From Polytrichum commune (Eukaryota; Streptophyta; Polytrichopsida; Polytrichales; Polytrichaceae), in NCBI GenBank assembly GCA_950295325.1, contig OX485806.1, forward strand, positions 32,986,001-33,050,000: a stretch of DNA of 64,000 nt, written 5' to 3'. Every line of letters begins with the position of its first letter. Position 1 is the first letter of the stretch. Under the pieces are notes generated by a model, which made no database searches, was not told where the DNA came from, and saw only the letters and a program-made list of their open reading frames with translations. Made by a program: the position numbers and the translations under genes. Positions 48,335 through 59,222 of the stretch are shown here, piece by piece.

Positions 48335-49305
48335 GCACCTGCACTTCTGCGAATATAACTTATTCATGGGGTATGTATGCATGCATGCATGCATGCAAGT
48401 ATGTATGTATGTATGTATGTATGTATGTATGGGCGAGAGCAAAGCCTCCCTCTTTGGGATTCGGTTTCCCCCTACTTAACATGGGGGTGCGGTAAAAACT
48501 TGTTTCCTAGATGTTTATTGCCTATTCATCCTAATTTGATCTTGATAACCTAATCTAATCTCCTATGTGGAGCTTGCGATTCTGCAAATATAACTTGTTC
48601 ACGGGATATGTATATATGGCCGAGAGCAAAGCCTCTCTCTTTGGGATTTGGTTTCCCCCCCATGGGGGTGCGGTTAAAACTTGTTTCCTAGATGTTTATT
48701 GCTTATTCATCCTAATTTGATCTCAACAACCTAATCTAATCTCCTATGTGGAGCTTGCGATTATGCGAATATAACTTATTCACAGGGTATGTGTGTATGG
48801 ATGGATGGATGGATGGTCGAGAGCAAAGCCTCCCTCTTGGGATTTGGTATCCCCACACTTATCATGAGGGTGTGGTAAAAACTTGCTTCCTAGATGTTTA
48901 TTGCTTATTCATCCTAATTTGATTCTAATAACCTAATATAATCTCATCTGTGGAGCTTGCACTTCTGTGAATTCAACCTATTTATGGGGTATGGATGGAC
49001 AGATGAATGGCCGAGAGCAAAGCCTCCCTCTTTGGGATTTTGTTTCCCCCCACTTATCATGGGGGTGCGGTAAAAACTTGTTTCCTGGATGTTTATTGCT
49101 TATTCATCCTAATTTAAGCTGAACAACCTAATCTAACCTCCCCTGTGGAGCTTGCAATTTTGTGAATACAACTCATTTATGGGGTATGGACGGACAGATG
49201 AATGGTTGAGAGCAAAGCCTCCCTCTTGGGATTTCGTTTCCCAACACCTAATATCGGGAGTGTGGTAAAACCTTGTCCGCCTACATGTTTATTGCTTATT
49301 CGTCC
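48335..49305. repeat. Tandem array, about 190-bp unit, five copies with a microsatellite at a fixed site
   Basis: GAGAGCAAAGCCTC recurs at 48435, 48622, 48819, 49013 and 49208. Each unit also has 'gtttattgcttattcatcct' and 'gtggagcttgc'. Just before GAGAGC each unit carries a different tetranucleotide tract: (ATGC)n(ATGT)n in unit 1, a short TATA form in unit 2, (ATGG)n in unit 3, and ATGGACRGAT variants in units 4 and 5. Confidence 0.85.
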
Positions 49306-49309
49306 TAAT

Positions 49310-51000
49310 TTAATCTCAATATCTTAATTTGACCCCGTGTTGAGTGTCTCTTTTTTTTGGAATAGAAAATCATGGGCTCTACATTGCAATCAACCATTTT
49401 GCCCTCCCTTTGGTAGGTGCTATGAAACATCACCCCTCCCTCTCCTTGTCAATTGAGAGGAGACGTGAGGTACATGGGTGTTGAATGGTTAACCTTTTCC
49501 AACTAGCCCATTTCTTTTAGGATATGAAACACAAGATTAATACGAGATGGTTAGCAAATCCAAATCGAGGTTGTAGCCACTTTCCTCATACTTTTCCGGA
49601 GCTCATATTAATATCTCATCCATTATTAAAGTGAAGATTCTTGTGCTCATTTAAGTGGTCATATAGGTTCCCCCCAATTATGTTGGCTATTGAGTCTAGA
49701 ATAGGTACCATATTGTGAGCACATAGTCCAATCTCTTTTAAACAAATTTATTTTCAGTATCCATTCTTGAAGCCACACCAAACCAAATATTGATCAAACA
49801 TAGGTGTTCAATATATATTTTGGTACTTGAATTAGGCACGTCTGCCTTAACATTACTCAACTTTTGAGAGTGTGTAATTTCCACACAAATTACACAAGCA
49901 ATCTTACAACTACGTACTAGGGGTTGTTTTACACTTGTGACCAAGTGCTCTAAGAAAAAAATGAATTAGGATTTTTGTGGTCAAGATTAGTAGCATGAAG
50001 CCATGATCAAGAGAAATCCACATCATTTTGAAAACCTTGGTCACGGGACATAATGTAAAGTGGACTCAAGTAGGGATACGGTGTTTTCAATAAACTCATG
50101 GGAGATTTTTTTATAGAATTATAAAATACATGATGCTAAAACTTGGTTTCCATCAACAGTCCACCTCCATTTTGTGTTGAGACAACTTGTTTGGTTGTCT
50201 TGCAGCAAAATTTGGGTGACCATCAAACATTAGCCAATTCTAGACATGTAGGACTTCATGTCACTTTCTTACCCCATTTTATACATGGTCAATGTTATAT
50301 GTTTGTACCTTGTGTAAAGCAAAGTGGGACTGCCACTCATTTCTTCACCAATGGGGGAATTTACAAAGCAATGGTTCTGGTCCATGCTCACTAGCGTAAA
50401 CATGCACTAATGTCAACAGGTTTAATTCAGCTACATATCATTAAAAAGATATATTTAAAATAAAAAAGACTATGTGCTCAAATTTTGTTAACCATAAGAT
50501 ATTCAAAATTTAGCATAACTTGGGGGGGGGGGGCTAACTACTTTCAAGTTTTAATAGAGGTTTAAGCAAAAATAAATTGGTAAGATTATGAAATTGTGCA
50601 TACATTATGTGGATGTCATTTGGTAAGGTATGAGAATATTATTTGGTAAAGGTATAAGGATGTTATTTGGTTTTTTTTTTTTTGGTTCTCCATCTTTTAT
50701 TGATCATATTTACGTTCTAAAATTTGTGTTGCATTATCAATGAAACATCAACTAAACCATATTCAAATCGGACCTCTCCCAATTTAATTACAATTAATGG
50801 AAGTGCATGTGTGTTGATCTGTTAGCTAATTACATAGGTCCTCCCAATAATGTCCACCATTGAATGTGGAGCAATTAATAAACTGTGAAGACGTGGTCCA
50901 ATCTCTTTCAAACATGTGTCTTTCCATTGTTTGTTCTTTAATCCTCACCTAAGCACACACCAATCAATTATAGATGTTCGTTTCAAAAAAGTAACCAAAT
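49310..51000. repeat. Family A copy and single copy of the 300-bp family
   Basis: About 49490-49790 is an uninterrupted family A copy and gives the empty site for the 26311-26966 insertion. About 50690-50960 is a diverged copy of the 44.5-kb array unit ('aatttgtgttgcattatcaa', 'tggaagtgca', 'gtgttgat'). A G run lies at 50521. No gene supported. Confidence 0.5.
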
Positions 51001-51005
51001 AACAC

Positions 51006-52060
51006 ATGCATACCTTACCTTGGAGAGAGGGTATTACTGTAGTATATGATCGTACCTCTCATCCTACCATCCAACATAAAAACTTGACATCCTATAGGCT
51101 TGCTGCCGATTCATCTCAAATGACCTCAAGTAGACTAATTTGGGGTCTTCGAAACCATTCCCTGTGTCAAAACAACTTTCCAAAAACTAACATCTGGGCC
51201 GCATCATAGCTTCTATGTTGGATGAATGAGAGGTACGCTCAAATACAATAATTCCCTCTCTCCCCTCACCACACCTCACCTCATCTCATTCCCAATCGTG
51301 AGAGGAGAGGAGGGCACCATCCATCCATCCATGCATCCAAGATAAAAGCTTGACACCCCATAAGCTTGCCGCCGATTCATCTCAAATGACCTGGAGTAGA
51401 CTAATTTGGGGTCTTCAAAACCATTTCTTGTGTCAAAACAACTTCCCAAAACTAACATTCGGGTTGCATCAGAGCTTCTATGTCGGATGAATGAGAGGTA
51501 CACTCGTATACAATAATCCCCCCTCTCTCCCCTCACCTCATTCCCAATCGTGAGAGGAGAAGAGGGCACCATCCATCCAACACAAAAGCTTGACACCCTA
51601 TAGGCTTGACACCCTATAGGCTTGCCACCGATTCATCTCAAATGACCTCAAGTAGACTAATTTGGGTCTACAAAATGGTCTTCAAAACCATTTCTTGTGT
51701 CAAAACAACTTCCCAAAACTAACATCTAGGCTGCATCAAAGCTTCTATGTTGGATGAATGAGAGGTACATTCATATACGATAGTTCCCCCTCTCTCCCCC
51801 TCCCCTCATTCCCAATCGTGAGAGTAGAGGAGGGACACCATCCATCCATCCAACATAAAAGCTCGACACCCTGTAAGCCTACTGCCGTATCATCTCAAAT
51901 GATCTCGAGTAGACTAAATTGGGGCCTTCGAAACCACTCCCTGTGTCAAAACAACTTCCCAAAACTAACATCTAGACCGCATAAGAGCTTCTATGTTAGA
52001 TGAATGAGAGGTACACTCGTATACAATAATCCCCCCTCACCTCTCCTCTCCTCCCCACAC
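51006..52060. repeat. Tandem array, about 258-267-bp unit, four copies (family F)
   Basis: 'gattcatctcaaatgacc' recurs at about 51107, 51374 and 51632, with a variant at about 51890. Each is followed by 'gtagactaatttgggg', 'gtgtcaaaacaacttcccaa' and 'ttggatgaatgagaggtac'. Unit 3 contains an extra small duplication ('cttgacaccctataggcttg' twice). A diverged single copy is at about 56.63-56.86 kb, and pieces are at 29.4-29.6 kb. Confidence 0.85.
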
Positions 52061-52622
52061 CTCATTCTCGGAGCAGAGAGGAGAGGAGGGGCGGGCATCT
52101 GGGACAGTGTCCGGGAGATTTTCGGGCCACAACTGGTGAAGACCCTTAGTGTTTCTGAGTCCAACTGGTGACAATGTCGGTGACCTTAACCAGTCATCTC
52201 TATATATAGAATCGACGCATATTCTGTGGGTAAACCCACCCCCCCCCCCCCCAACGGAGTCGGGGAAGCTCTCGAGCGGTTGCACTCTGTAACTAGCATT
52301 CTACGATCGGGGAGAACCGGCAGTTAGTTACAGATGAACCGGTTGAGTTTGAGAAATAACCACCGGTTGAAGAAGTTCTTCCAAGACTGCAGGAAAATTA
52401 CCGATCGTTTTCGAGGAATTTATAGAAGAATATAACCCAACTTAACAAAGGGGAAAACCGGAGGATGTCAACATGTAACCGGTTGGAGCTGCAAACACTA
52501 GGACCTCAACCGATTAACTTATGCCCAAACAATCTCCCCGATCACTGGCTACTAGCGTTCACTGACTTGGGAGTCGGGAGGGTCAAACCAATGCTCGCCA
52601 GTCAGCTTCTATTCAACGTTCC

Positions 52623-52653
<31 letters not shown>

Positions 52654-53175
52654 ACCCCTGCCATTCTCGCTCCCTCTTCCCCAAGCACACTGCAGGCAGC
52701 ATCGCCACAGCAGCAGCAGCAGCAGCAGGAGGACTGGGTTTTGGGTTTTGGGTTCGAATCCCGAATCCCAAATTCCGAATCCCCAGCAGCTACTTAGTGA
52801 GCAGCAGTAGCAGCAAGTCAGCCACCACTACTATTATATCTTATTGCCAGTTCAGGTAAAGCAGGGCCGGGCAGGCCTGGGGAGCGGAGTATGTGTGTGT
52901 GTGTGTGTGGATATATATATAGATATATAAAGAGATGAAAGCGCAAAAACCAGAGAGTACAGGGAGGGATTTTGACTGTGGAAGTCGAGATCCCAAGTGT
53001 TTTCCAAGTCCAACCGGTCACACGTTGACGTCTCTCGGTTCTTCTTCGTGACGTTCGAGAATGGTCCATAGATTCGTTCAAAATGATGGGTGCCGACCAG
53101 TGCCCGGGAAGTTTTTGGGCGTGGTCGGTCAAGAACCCAGTGATTCTAAATCCAACCAGTTACATGTTGACATAA
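52061..53175. repeat. G+C-richer stretch with repeated ACCGGTT-type motifs
   Basis: Motifs of the form AACCGGTT, AACCGATT or CAACTGGT occur repeatedly at about 52130-52510 and 53010-53170, embedded in variants of 'tccaaccggttacatgttga'. The same phrase is at 30.28 and 55.34 kb. A (CAG)n tract lies near 52710, a (CTT)n tract near 52625, and a (GT)n/(TA)n tract near 52893-52930. No convincing gene; the 110-codon frame at 52465-52797 is mostly these tracts. Confidence 0.4.
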
Positions 53176-53590
53176 TCTTCCGGCACGGGGAGGTCACTCC
53201 ATTGTCAAGTTGAAAACCACGTGCAAACAAAGTTTGCTACCCCTATATTATATGCCATAGATATTTTAAAATAATTATATTTTTCTATATATACATATCT
53301 ATTGATATTATCTTTTGTATATATTTTTGAAATTTTTAGTCATCTCCAATTTTTCTAGTAATTTTTTTAGTTCAATTCTGCATCATTCTAGTTAGAAACG
53401 GTATGTTTTCTAGAAAAAAAAATTTATCAAATTTGGTTATCAATTTTTACTATGTAATAAATACCATGTATATGTATTCATAAAAAAAATTTGATAAAAG
53501 TTTGACCCATTTTGTTGATGCAACTTAGAAAAAGTAGATTTTTTTTGTTCGCACGTGGTTTTCAACTTGACAATGGAGTGACCTCCCCGT

Positions 53591-55247
53591 TGTCGGGTAG
53601 AGAGGGTTCCGCCTTGGGAAAGCACTGGGCTTTTGGCTGCAACTAGATTTTATCGGACCCGTCGAATCTTCTTGTCTTCAATCGAGTCTTCTAGTCTTCA
53701 ATTTCTTCAATTTCTTCTAATCTTCAACCTCTTTCCCGTCTACCTATCCTGTTGCGGCTCTATATGGGTAAAGGGTAAGGGTAGTGTGATAAGAAACCAC
53801 GGGCTTCGGACGGGTAAAACGGGACGTCAGAACACGAGCTTACGTCCGAAAGATTGGCTCCTAAACTTTCAAACCCACGGTGACCAGCAATCGCGCCTCA
53901 CCAGTGGGAACGACAGAAAACAACCTTGTGGGTGATCAATCCCACTTCGTTGTCACAAACAACCTTGTGGGCCATTAATCCCACTTCGTTGTCACACAGG
54001 AAACAAATTACGATGCAGAAATGAAATGCAACTAGCCTCCAAAACCGGCTTGGAATCACACACACAAGAAAAAGACAACGTGCCACAAGCAACCACACAT
54101 TCGAGTCTTGAAGCCTTCAATTCTTCAATTTGTCCGTCTTCTATGGTCGGTCGAAGTCTCAACTCTTCTTTTAAGAACCAACAGACTTCCCTCCACTCAA
54201 ACAAGCACAAATCTTGATTGCTAACTTCCAAAACAACAAGTGAGATCTCTCATGAATCACAAATCCCTCGTATTTTATTTCATAATCTTCTCAAAACAAC
54301 TCACACCGTGAGCTTGGAATCCACTTCTCTCTCTCTCAACAACTTCTCTCCCCACAATAATCACATAACATCTTTCCTTCACCACCTCTCCCTATCCATG
54401 CGAGAGACAAAGTTTAATCTTATCCTCATCACATGGCTTCTAATCACCCATTGGTCCAAAGTAACTCAAGATAACTAAAAGACAAAAATAAACTATGAGT
54501 AAATAAAAAGGTAATCTATTTCTATCATTTGGTAAAGGTAACTAAGAGTAACTATGAGTAAACATAAAGGTAAGCAACTTCTATCCACTTCTATCCTTAG
54601 GTAATGATAACTAAAATAAACCACGGGTAGGTCACTTAGTGCATTTTAAAAACGACGTGCGGCATAATATAGAGAGGATTAAAATCCTTTGAAATAAAAA
54701 TTATAAAGGAATTCCAAATAATGAAGGGGCCATTAAATGTAGACAATCCCATTATAAGTAAGTTAGAAGGACATAAAACGTTGGCCATTATTTTTTTGTA
54801 AAATTAATATAGGGGTTGAAGATAAGGATCCTAGAAGGTATGTTTAGTGTGGTATGTAAATGGGTTTAGGACTCACGGGGATGGATGATATTTGGGATTT
54901 CCGTCCGTCCAAAATTACTTAAAAAGAATATAGAGTACAAAAAATTGCAGTGACTTGGACAATATAAGTAATGGGAGGGTGCAAACAAATGGGCCATTTT
55001 TGAAATTTAAGTAATTATAGGGAGGCTTTAATTCAACCCTTGAAGGTAAATAGCCCCAAAACAAAAAACCCCCAGCCGCACGTGGTGCACAAAATTGCCT
55101 TAGAGTGACCTACCCGTGAAATAAACTATGAGTAAATAAAAAAAGTAATCTACTTCTATTCTTTATTATTTTTCTCCAAGACCAAGAATCACAATGCAAT
55201 ATTAAATACGTACACATCTATATAGTGTACGTATTTACATCACGACA
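53591..55247 (+). mobile_element. LTR-like unit, copy 1 (1657 bp), probable solo LTR
   Basis: It starts TGTCGGGTAG and ends ATCACGACA, so the ends form the short inverted TG...CA (TGTCG...CGACA) typical of LTRs. It is flanked by the 4-bp duplication CCGT (53587-53590 and 55248-55251). No primer-binding site, polypurine tract or gag/pol frame adjoins it, which fits a solo LTR or a terminal-repeat-only derivative. Small frames (60-100 codons) are shared with copy 2 but have no known domain. It contains a 497-bp hAT-like MITE. By eye only two substitutions separate it from copy 2, and the lengths are equal. Confidence 0.8.
54622..55118. mobile_element. hAT-like MITE (497 bp) inside LTR-like copy 1
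   Basis: It begins CACGGGTAGGTCACTTAG and ends in inverted form (AGAGTGACCTACCCGTG), flanked by the perfect 8-bp duplication AAATAAAC (54614-54621 and 55119-55126). The terminus resembles that of the 53184 MITE (CACGGGGAGGTCACT), so they are one family. Non-coding. Confidence 0.8.
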
Positions 55248-55260
55248 CCGTGTTTTCCGG

Positions 55261-57222
55261 TTTTGGTTTAATTCATTTGAGGTGGTATATTCAATGGATT
55301 CCTCTAAAAGGATCGGTGATTCTCCTGAGGTCTCCAACTTCAACCGGTTCATTTGTAACTAGCCGCCGGTTCTCTCCGAGTAGTGATGGGTACTTTTCTT
55401 GGGGGGGGGGGGGGGGGACACAAGAGGCGCATGGCCACCTGGTTAGTTTTTCCGTCAAGTAGAGAGAGCAGATTTCATGCTCAGGAATTGAACCGCCAAC
55501 CACTCCATTTGGTTTTGGGCATCTCTCCACTATCATCCGATGGTTTTAGGGTCATCTCGGACTACTTTTCCAGAAGTCTCCAACTTCAATTGGTTCAAAG
55601 TACTTATGTACTTATTGATCAAAGTCATAGTTTGACATACGAATCTAGAGAGAGAGTTGGGCATTTCTTGAATAGATCTAAGCTTATTTTCAAGCATAAC
55701 TTTCAAAGCACATCCTCTTATTAAGAGGCCAAACCATTCTTCTACATATCCGTGTTCCTTTGTAAAACTTGGGAGGGTGGGTGAGACCATCCCTCAAGGC
55801 TACATCATTGCATATCTATCATTATGTCCTTGTCACTATTTCATCTTGGAGTATTGTCTAATAATTTAAAGGAAACAACCTTTGAGCATTTGCATGTCTA
55901 AGGTTTTACTATATGTTGGTATTACATATCCAAGGCTTTCATAGTCAAATTTCAAAAGAAGGCAAAAAGATTAAGTCTAACATTTACCCCAAGGTTGCCT
56001 CATACATCCTCTCATGCTAAGTATTCTTTATCATGATAGAATACCTAGCCATTGTCCACATATTATTTTTGTAAAAAGATGAAAATACAAAACCTAATGA
56101 TGGCATCAAGGTTGTAAAGGGTCTGCCTCACCTGTGCCCATGCCATCAACCAAATCCAAAGAGAGGGTTAATAACGTACACGAGGTGAATAATAGCAGAG
56201 CCCAATTATTATCTATGTCACGTAATCATATAAGGCAAACTCATACATTTTGTATCAATACATACTCAAACCATCCTTGAGTATTCTACTTGTTCTTTAG
56301 CCATATTGTGTGATCAAAGAATAAGGTACTCAGCCTATGCTTTCCACACTTTCACACAGTTTTACCCTAATCTCAAAAGTTACCAAGGGTAAACTACTCA
56401 TGCGGCTTAACCTTTGAAAGGATGCTCTCTTGTTTCCTTTCACTTAATATATGATTAGGTAACTATCCTTGTTCGTAGATGCCCAGTATTGGATCTAAGG
56501 TGGATATTTGTTAGGTAAAACTTACCTAACCCTAAAGCAGTTAAACCTTTGGGGTTATATTTTACCTTCTGTGCAATTTACTTAATGCATGGTAAAAACA
56601 GAGTTTAGAGAGAGAGAGAGAGAGAGTATATGGGTGGGTGTACATCTCATCCATCCAACATAAAAGTTTGACTTTCTATACGTTTGTGGTTGATTCATGT
56701 CAAATGACCTCGTGTAGACTAACTCGGCGTCTTCAAATCTAATTCCAGTGTCAATTACAAACAGTAATATTTGGATTGCATTCTATTTCAAAGTTTTTAT
56801 GTTGAGATACACTCGTGTGCAATAATTCCCTCTCTCTTAGGAATGGCTAGTGTGGCTTTACATGTTATTGTTAATGCACATATGTGGGTAGAAGCACGCT
56901 AGGGGTGGTACACTTTGGGCAAAAATCTAAGTATGTTAAGTACATCATTTAGAACAATGCCCTGAAATTTCTAAAACAAGCCTCACCGTCGATTCTCTCT
57001 GCCAGGTTAATCTCGGCCGTTGATTGCAGGGCTTTTTAGGGATTCGACAGTCTGGTTAAGGACTTTACTTTAGACGTGGAGGGTTTCGGGGGTGGGCTTG
57101 CGGGAGTTAGGGGTTTCTATTTTCTCCCTCTTGTGACTTGGGCGGATTGGGGTAGAGGGGCCTCTCTCCAATTCTTACGCTTTTAGTTTGTTGATTGCAC
57201 TTTGGTCTGTGAGGCGGAGCGT
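55261..57222. repeat. Spacer between the inverted LTR-like units
   Basis: This is ordinary intergenic DNA rather than element interior. It holds ACCGGTT-type motifs near 55290-55370, a G run near 55400, a (GA)n run near 56610, and a diverged family F copy at about 56630-56860. From about 56990 it becomes G+C-richer, like the region that continues beyond copy 2. No gene supported. Confidence 0.5.
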
Positions 57223-58879
57223 TGTCGTGATGTAAATACGTACACTATATAGATGTGTACGTATTTAATATTGCATTGTGATTCTTGGTCTTGGAGAAAA
57301 ATAATAAAGAATAGAAGTAGATTACTTTTTTTATTTACTCATAGTTTATTTCACGGGTAGGTCACTCTAAGGCAATTTTGTGCACCACGTGCGGCTGGGG
57401 GTTTTTTGTTTTGGGGCTATTTACCTTCAAGGGTTGAATTAAAGCCTCCCTATAATTACTTAAATTTCAAAAATGGCCCATTTGTTTGCACCCTCCCATT
57501 ACTTATATTGTCCAAGTCACTGCAATTTTTTGTACTCTATATTCTTTTTAAGTAATTTTGGACGGACGGAAATCCCAAATATCATCCATCCCCGTGAGTC
57601 CTAAACCCATTTACATACCACACTAAACATACCTTCTAGGATCCTTATCTTCAACCCCTATATTAATTTTACAAAAAAATAATGGCCAACGTTTTATGTC
57701 CTTCTAACTTACTTATAATGGGATTGTCTACATTTAATGGCCCCTTCATTATTTGGAATTCCTTTATAATTTTTATTTCAAAGGATTTTAATCCTCTCTA
57801 TATTATGCCGCACGTCGTTTTTAAAATGCACTAAGTGACCTACCCGTGGTTTATTTTAGTTATCATTACCTAAGGATAGAAGTGGATAGAAGTTGCTTAC
57901 CTTTATGTTTACTCATAGTTACTCTTAGTTACCTTTACCAAATGATAGAAATAGATTACCTTTTTATTTACTCATAGTTTATTTTTGTCTTTTAGTTATC
58001 TTGAGTTACTTTGGACCAATGGGTGATTAGAAGCCATGTGATGAGGATAAGATTAAACTTTGTCTCTCGCATGGATAGGGAGAGGTGGTGAAGGAAAGAT
58101 GTTATGTGATTATTGTGGGGAGAGAAGTTGTTGAGAGAGAGAGAAGTGGATTCCAAGCTCACGGTGTGAGTTGTTTTGAGAAGATTATGAAATAAAATAC
58201 GAGGGATTTGTGATTCATGAGAGATCTCACTTGTTGTTTTGGAAGTTAGCAATCAAGATTTGTGCTTGTTTGAGTGGAGGGAAGTCTGTTGGTTCTTAAA
58301 AGAAGAGTTGAGACTTCGACCGACCATAGAAGACGGACAAATTGAAGAATTGAAGGCTTCAAGACTCGAATGTGTGGTTGCTTGTGGCACGTTGTCTTTT
58401 TCTTGTGTGTGTGATTCCAAGCCGGTTTTGGAGGCTAGTTGCATTTCATTTCTGCATCGTAATTTGTTTCTTGTGTGACAACGAAGTGGGATTAATGGCC
58501 CACAAGGTTGTTTGTGACAACGAAGTGGGATTGATCACCCACAAGGTTGTTTTCTGTCGTTCCCACTGGTGAGGCGCGATTGCTGGTCACCGTGGGTTTG
58601 AAAGTTTAGGAGCCAATCTTTCGGACGTAAGCTCGTGTTCTGACGTCCCGTTTTACCCGTCCGAAGCCCGTGGTTTCTTATCACACTACCCTTACCCTTT
58701 ACCCATATAGAGCCGCAACAGGATAGGTAGACGGGAAAGAGGTTGAAGATTAGAAGAAATTGAAGAAATTGAAGACTAGAAGACTCGATTGAAGACAAGA
58801 AGATTCGACGGGTCCGATAAAATCTAGTTGCAGCCAAAAGCCCAGTGCTTTCCTAAGGCGGAACCCTCTCTACCCGACA
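57223..58879 (-). mobile_element. LTR-like unit, copy 2 (1657 bp), inverted
   Basis: It is the reverse complement of copy 1 over exactly the same length (position p in copy 1 corresponds to 112470 minus p). Flanks are GCGT (57219-57222) and GCAT (58880-58883), a 4-bp duplication with one change of the kind produced by CpG deamination. Visible differences from copy 1 are a G/A near the outer end (58855 region) and a C/T near 58471. Absence of internal retroelement sequence again suggests a solo LTR. Confidence 0.8.
57352..57848. mobile_element. hAT-like MITE (497 bp) inside LTR-like copy 2
   Basis: Mirror of the 54622-55118 element with the same 8-bp duplication on each side. Its presence at the same position in both copies shows that it was in the LTR before the two copies separated. 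Confidence 0.8.
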
Positions 58880-58883
58880 GCAT

Positions 58884-59222
58884 CTGTTAGCAGGAGCGTT
58901 TGTTAGGCAGGGCTTATGTTTTTATTGTTGCGGTTTAGGAAATGTGGACTACTTTCTGGAGTTTAGGTAGGGTTTTGCGTTTTGGAGCCTCACTCATCGA
59001 ACTAATCACTCCATCTCAAATTTGTCGCGGGTTGGGGTTTAGGGTGTGATCGCAAACTCTCAAATGTTGCCGAACTCAATATGTAGCATGTTAGGGTTTA
59101 GCCTGTGTGATCGCAAACTCAAACCCTTAACCCTTTAGCATTGCATTAGTGATTGCACACTCAAGCAGGTTGATCGCAAACTCAAGCAGGTTTTGGTCTT
59201 TTGGGGGGTTTAGGGTTTAGGG
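58884..59222 (+). promoter_or_regulatory. Probable 5' region of the RING-type pseudogene with repeated short motifs
   Basis: GATCGCAAACTC occurs at about 59047, 59109 and 59170, twice preceded by GTGTGATC or GTGTGTGATC-like sequence. GGGTTTAGGG or TTAGGGTTTAG (telomere-box-like) occurs near 59035, 59092 and 59207-59221, directly before the ATG at 59223. Repeated short elements upstream of an ATG suggest a former promoter or leader. Function is inference. Confidence 0.4.

Larger units (their letters stand above)
53184..55252. mobile_element. hAT-like MITE (408 bp) split by the LTR-like insertion
   Basis: The MITE begins CACGGGGAGGTCACTCC at 53184, and its inverted right terminus GGAGTGACCTCCCCGT runs to 53590. 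The last base of the GTG end lies beyond the 1657-bp insertion, at 55252. Removing 53591-55251 restores a terminus ending CCCCGTG. The flanks are then TCTTCCGG (53176-53183) and TTTTCCGG (55253-55260), an 8-bp target duplication with one mismatch, as expected of hAT elements. Inner part is very AT-rich and non-coding. Confidence 0.8.

Noticed and set aside
52740-52770. GGTTCGAATCCC as the T-arm of a tRNA
   Set aside because: No acceptor, D or anticodon arm upstream; the surroundings are CAG and GGGTTTT repeats.
54218-54478. 86-codon frame duplicated at 57992-58252 as a gene
   Set aside because: It is conserved only because the LTR-like unit is duplicated; no domain or codon evidence.
53591-58879. 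A single DNA transposon with 1.66-kb terminal inverted repeats
   Set aside because: Each arm has its own TG...CA ends and its own flanking duplication, and the 5' duplication of arm 1 (CCGT) matches its inner flank rather than the outer flank of arm 2. The spacer is ordinary intergenic DNA.
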